From DASUPK01 sp963797265 (lineage in GTDB: Bacteria > Actinomycetota > Thermoleophilia > Solirubrobacterales > 70-9), in the NCBI GenBank assembly GCA_963797265.1, contig CAWCOY010000003.1:1-64000 (forward strand): a stretch of 64,000 nt of DNA, written 5' to 3'. How positions within the stretch are numbered: position 1 is the first letter of the stretch; each line of letters opens with the position of its first letter. The notes beneath the pieces were generated by a model. It saw nothing but the letters and a program-made list of their open reading frames with translations, had not been told where the DNA came from and did no database searches. Of the stretch, positions 61,837 through 64,000 are shown piece after piece. Both the position numbers and the translations under genes were made by a program.

Positions 61837-62762
61837 AGGCGCCCCTGCAGCTCCGCGGAGAGCTCGGCGGCGGTTTCGTGCAGCCGCTCGATGAACGACG
61901 GCAGTGAGCCGGCCGGCTCCGAGTCGGACCGGGTCGCAACGAACACCGCCCTGATGACGGGCCGCTCGCTGCGGATCCGCACTAGTCCGACATCGGGGCG
62001 GACGGCATCCGCCGCGAGGCCGGGGACCAGGGTCACGCCGAGGTTCGACGCCACCAGGCCGAGCTTCGCCGTCCACTCGCGGGCGACGAAATCGACCCGA
62101 GGCCGCCACCCCGCCCACTGCCAGGCTCCGAGAAGGGTGTCGTCGGCTTTGGCGGTCGCGGCGACCCAGCTTTCCGAGACGAGCTCGTCGATCTCGACGG
62201 AGCGGCGGCGTGCCAGCCGGTGACCCGGGCCCACCGCCAGCAGCAGGGGGTCGTCCAGCAGGTGCTCGAGCGCGACCCGGCGATCGCCGGCGCGCGCGCT
62301 TTCCGGGAGGAAGCCGACCACCGCAGCGTCGACGCCCCCCGAGCTCACCCGGCGGAGCTGGGACGGAGTGCTTCCCTCACGCAGCGAAACGTCGATGCCC
62401 GGGCGCTGCTCGCGAAACGCCGCGAGAGCCCTCGGGAGCAAGGCCGCCGCCGCGGTCGGGAAGGCGCCGAGGCGCAGCCTGCCGGTCGCCGCCGCTGACA
62501 GCCCTTCGAGGTCTCGGCGGGCCGCCTCGACCTCGTCGAGCACCGCTCCCGCGTGCCGGAGCAGCGCCCCGCCCGCGTCGGTCAGCGACACACCCCGGGC
62601 CTGCCGCTCGAACAGCGGCGCCCCCGCGGCGTCCTCGAGCGCGGCGACCTGCCGCGAGATCGCCGACTGCGTGTAGCCCAGCGACTCGGCCGCACCCGTG
62701 AACGTTCCCTGAGTGGCCACCTCCCGCAGGACCCGTAGGCCGGTGAGACTGAGATCAGCCAT
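61833..62762 (-). CDS. LysR family transcriptional regulator
   Basis: The 309-residue protein has the LysR HTH (LTGLRVLREVATQGTFTGAAESLGYTQSAISRQVAALEDAAGAPLFER) and an effector domain with RLRLGAFPTAAAALLPRALAAFR. It is divergent from the SnoaL-like gene, the probable target, and its own start codon lies in a palindrome. It is convergent with purE (4-bp overlap). The effector is unknown. Confidence 0.92.
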   Translation of the reverse strand: MADLSLTGLRVLREVATQGTFTGAAESLGYTQSAISRQVAALEDAAGAPLFERQARGVSLTDAGGALLRHAGAVLDEVEAARRDLEGLSAAATGRLRLGAFPTAAAALLPRALAAFREQRPGIDVSLREGSTPSQLRRVSSGGVDAAVVGFLPESARAGDRRVALEHLLDDPLLLAVGPGHRLARRRSVEIDELVSESWVAATAKADDTLLGAWQWAGWRPRVDFVAREWTAKLGLVASNLGVTLVPGLAADAVRPDVGLVRIRSERPVIRAVFVATRSDSEPAGSLPSFIERLHETAAELSAELQGRL

Positions 62763-62775
62763 GCGTGTTACGCAT
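62761..62775. promoter_or_regulatory. Palindrome at the LysR start, probable autoregulatory site
   Basis: ATGCGT-gtt-ACGCAT is a perfect inverted repeat covering the LysR start codon and lying 80 bp before the divergent SnoaL-like start. The placement is typical for LysR self-repression with activation of the divergent gene. Confidence 0.5.
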
Positions 62776-62855
62776 GGTAGCCGTGCAAGATACTCGCTTG
62801 TGTAATGCCTGGCCCGGAGCTAGCTTTGCCGCACAAGCCACTGAGAGGAGATCAG

Positions 62856-63272
62856 ATGACAGCCGCGGAGAACAAGCGAATGATGCGGTCGATCTACGAG
62901 GAGCTCGAGAGGGGCAACGGTGCGCCCTTCGTCGAGGCCCTGGCGCCGGACGTCCGCTGGACGATCAAGGGGAGTAGCGCCTGGTCGCGCACCTGGGAGG
63001 GTCTCGAGTCCGTGAGGGCTCGTCTGCTCGGTCCCCTGATGGCCCAGTTCGCAGACGGATACCGCGCCCGGGCGCTGCGGGTGCTGGCAGACGGCGACCA
63101 TGTTGTGATCGAATCCCGCGGCGATGCGACCACCAAGACCGGCAAGCCGTACCAGAACTCCTACTGCCTCGTGTTCCGTCTCGAGGGAGGGAAGGTGCGC
63201 GAGCTGAGCGAGTACTGCGACACCGAGTTGCTCACCGCGGCGCTCGCCCCACCGGAGCAGGCGGCGGCATGA
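62856..63272 (+). CDS. SnoaL-like NTF2-fold protein
   Basis: The 138-residue protein from ATG 62856 (GAGAGGAG upstream) reads ENKRMMRSIYEELERGNGAPFVEALAPDVRWTIKG, TWEGLESVRARLLGPLMAQF and YQNSYCLVFRLEGGKVRELSEYCDTELL, typical of the SnoaL/NTF2 fold. The family includes isomerases, cyclases and non-enzymatic ligand binders. It is probably controlled by the divergent LysR protein. Confidence 0.85.
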   Translation: MTAAENKRMMRSIYEELERGNGAPFVEALAPDVRWTIKGSSAWSRTWEGLESVRARLLGPLMAQFADGYRARALRVLADGDHVVIESRGDATTKTGKPYQNSYCLVFRLEGGKVRELSEYCDTELLTAALAPPEQAAA

Positions 63273-63279
63273 ACGCGCT

Positions 63280-64000
63280 GTGATCCCCCGCTACACACGT
63301 GAGGAGATCGGCGCCGTCTGGACGCAGCAGCGACGCATGGAGACCTGGCTTCAGGTCGAGCTGGCAGCCACCGATGCCTGGGCCGCGGAGGGGGTTGTCC
63401 CGGAGGAGGCGGCCAAGGCGTGCCGCGAGCGCGCCTCCTTCACCGTGGAGGCGGTCGAGGAGCGCGAGCGGACCACGGGCCACGACGTGGCTGCTTTCGT
63501 CGACGTCGTCTCGGATTCGATCGGGGAGGAGGGGCGCTGGCTGCACTACGGTCTCACCTCCTCTGACGTCCTCGACACCGCGCTGGCCCTCCAGCTCCGG
63601 GATGCCGGGGAGATCATCCTGCGGGGTGCTAGGGCGTACCGCGACGCGCTGGTGGACAGAGCCCGGGAGTTCGCGGACACACTCTGCGTGGGCCGGACGC
63701 ACGGCGTCCACGCCGAGCCGACCACCTTCGGACTGCGGCTGGCGAGCTTCGCCTTCGAGGCCGACCGCAACCTCCACCGGCTTGAGAACGCCTTCGAGCA
63801 GGCGGCCATCGGCAATCTCTCCGGGGCGGTCGGGACCTACGCCTCGGTACAACCGTCGGTCGAGGCCAGGGTGATGGCGACGCTCGGGCTCACCGCCGAG
63901 GACGTCTCCACGCAGGTCGTCCCGCGCGACCGGCACGCGGTAGTCATCGCCAGGATCGCGATCGCCGGCGCCGGCCTCGAGCGCTTCGCGACCGAGATCC
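63280..64000 (+). CDS. purB: Adenylosuccinate lyase (partial, cut by right edge)
   Basis: From GTG 63280 the frame is open to the window end (240 residues). RYTREEIGAVWTQQRRMETWLQVELAATDAWA, ERTTGHDVAAFVDVVSD, LHYGLTSSDVLDTALALQL, VGRTHGVHAEPTTFGLRLASF and GNLSGAVGTYA are those of PurB, which acts in two steps of AMP/IMP synthesis. The signature loop SSxMPxKxNP lies beyond the edge. Only 7 bp separate it from the SnoaL-like stop. Confidence 0.94.
   Translation, partial: MIPRYTREEIGAVWTQQRRMETWLQVELAATDAWAAEGVVPEEAAKACRERASFTVEAVEERERTTGHDVAAFVDVVSDSIGEEGRWLHYGLTSSDVLDTALALQLRDAGEIILRGARAYRDALVDRAREFADTLCVGRTHGVHAEPTTFGLRLASFAFEADRNLHRLENAFEQAAIGNLSGAVGTYASVQPSVEARVMATLGLTAEDVSTQVVPRDRHAVVIARIAIAGAGLERFATEI

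Overview
The window is high-GC DNA whose gene content points to an actinobacterium, most likely the Thermoleophilia/Solirubrobacterales. Indicators are an actinobacterial-type inositol-1-phosphate synthase beside a CDP-alcohol phosphatidyltransferase, a dnaK-grpE-dnaJ-hspR operon, deazaflavin-dependent nitroreductase-like proteins, many GTG/TTG starts, many genes that appear leaderless, and secreted proteins with lysine/arginine-rich tails. The lineage is inferred from this content, not from a search.

Region 1 (1-10.5 kb) is a genomic island ending at a tRNA-Asp gene. Its right end carries an integrative-element core: a TraD/FtsK-like ATPase (frameshifted), a small protein, a replication-relaxation-type winged-helix protein, an excisionase-like HTH protein (frameshifted) and a tyrosine integrase broken by at least three frameshifts, facing the 3' end of the tRNA. 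The left part has lower-GC cargo: an HTH protein running off the edge, an ECF-like sigma factor and a decayed copy of its C-terminus, a HAD-like protein and small unknowns. The main cargo (3413-5476) is a compact three-gene operon of a cGAS/DncV-like nucleotidyltransferase, an E2-like protein and a small one-TM protein. I read it as a short type II CBASS anti-phage system with a possibly undescribed membrane effector.

Region 2 (10.5-35.5 kb) is host chromosome. It holds a cold-shock protein, a fumarylacetoacetate hydrolase-family enzyme, an FtsH-like protease, SanA/YdcF-like and secreted hydrolases (two of them frameshifted), TetR with a divergent nitroreductase-like gene, an ATP-grasp protein, an SDR, Lgt, two tandem SGNH hydrolases, ArgF, an EEP-family nuclease/phosphatase, an M3-like peptidase, an RlmD-like methyltransferase, a luciferase-like oxidoreductase, a MarR/MFS divergent pair with a clear promoter-operator, and a GH5-like secreted hydrolase. 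tRNA-Val and tRNA-Glu also lie here.

Region 3 (35.6-43.5 kb) is a minus-strand lipid/envelope block. It has two PAP2/Aur1-like membrane proteins around a large membrane protein, then a phosphatidylinositol(-phosphate) synthase-like enzyme and Ino1, followed by an unusual glycosyltransferase-PHP fusion and a UDG-like protein. The order suggests inositol made by Ino1 is placed in membrane lipids and remodelled by neighbouring membrane enzymes.

Region 4 (43.5-64 kb) carries an alpha/beta hydrolase, an endonuclease III-like protein, a cytochrome c, a secreted EEP protein, the chaperone operon dnaK-grpE-dnaJ-hspR, a beta-lactamase-fold protein, clpB, a two-gene cell-wall unit with a lytic-transglycosylase-like protein, and purine genes purD, purE and purB (cut by the right edge) with a LysR/SnoaL-like pair inserted among them.

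Two families of 36-nt palindromic repeats are scattered through the chromosome and also lie in frame inside grpE, dnaJ and probably other coding sequences.
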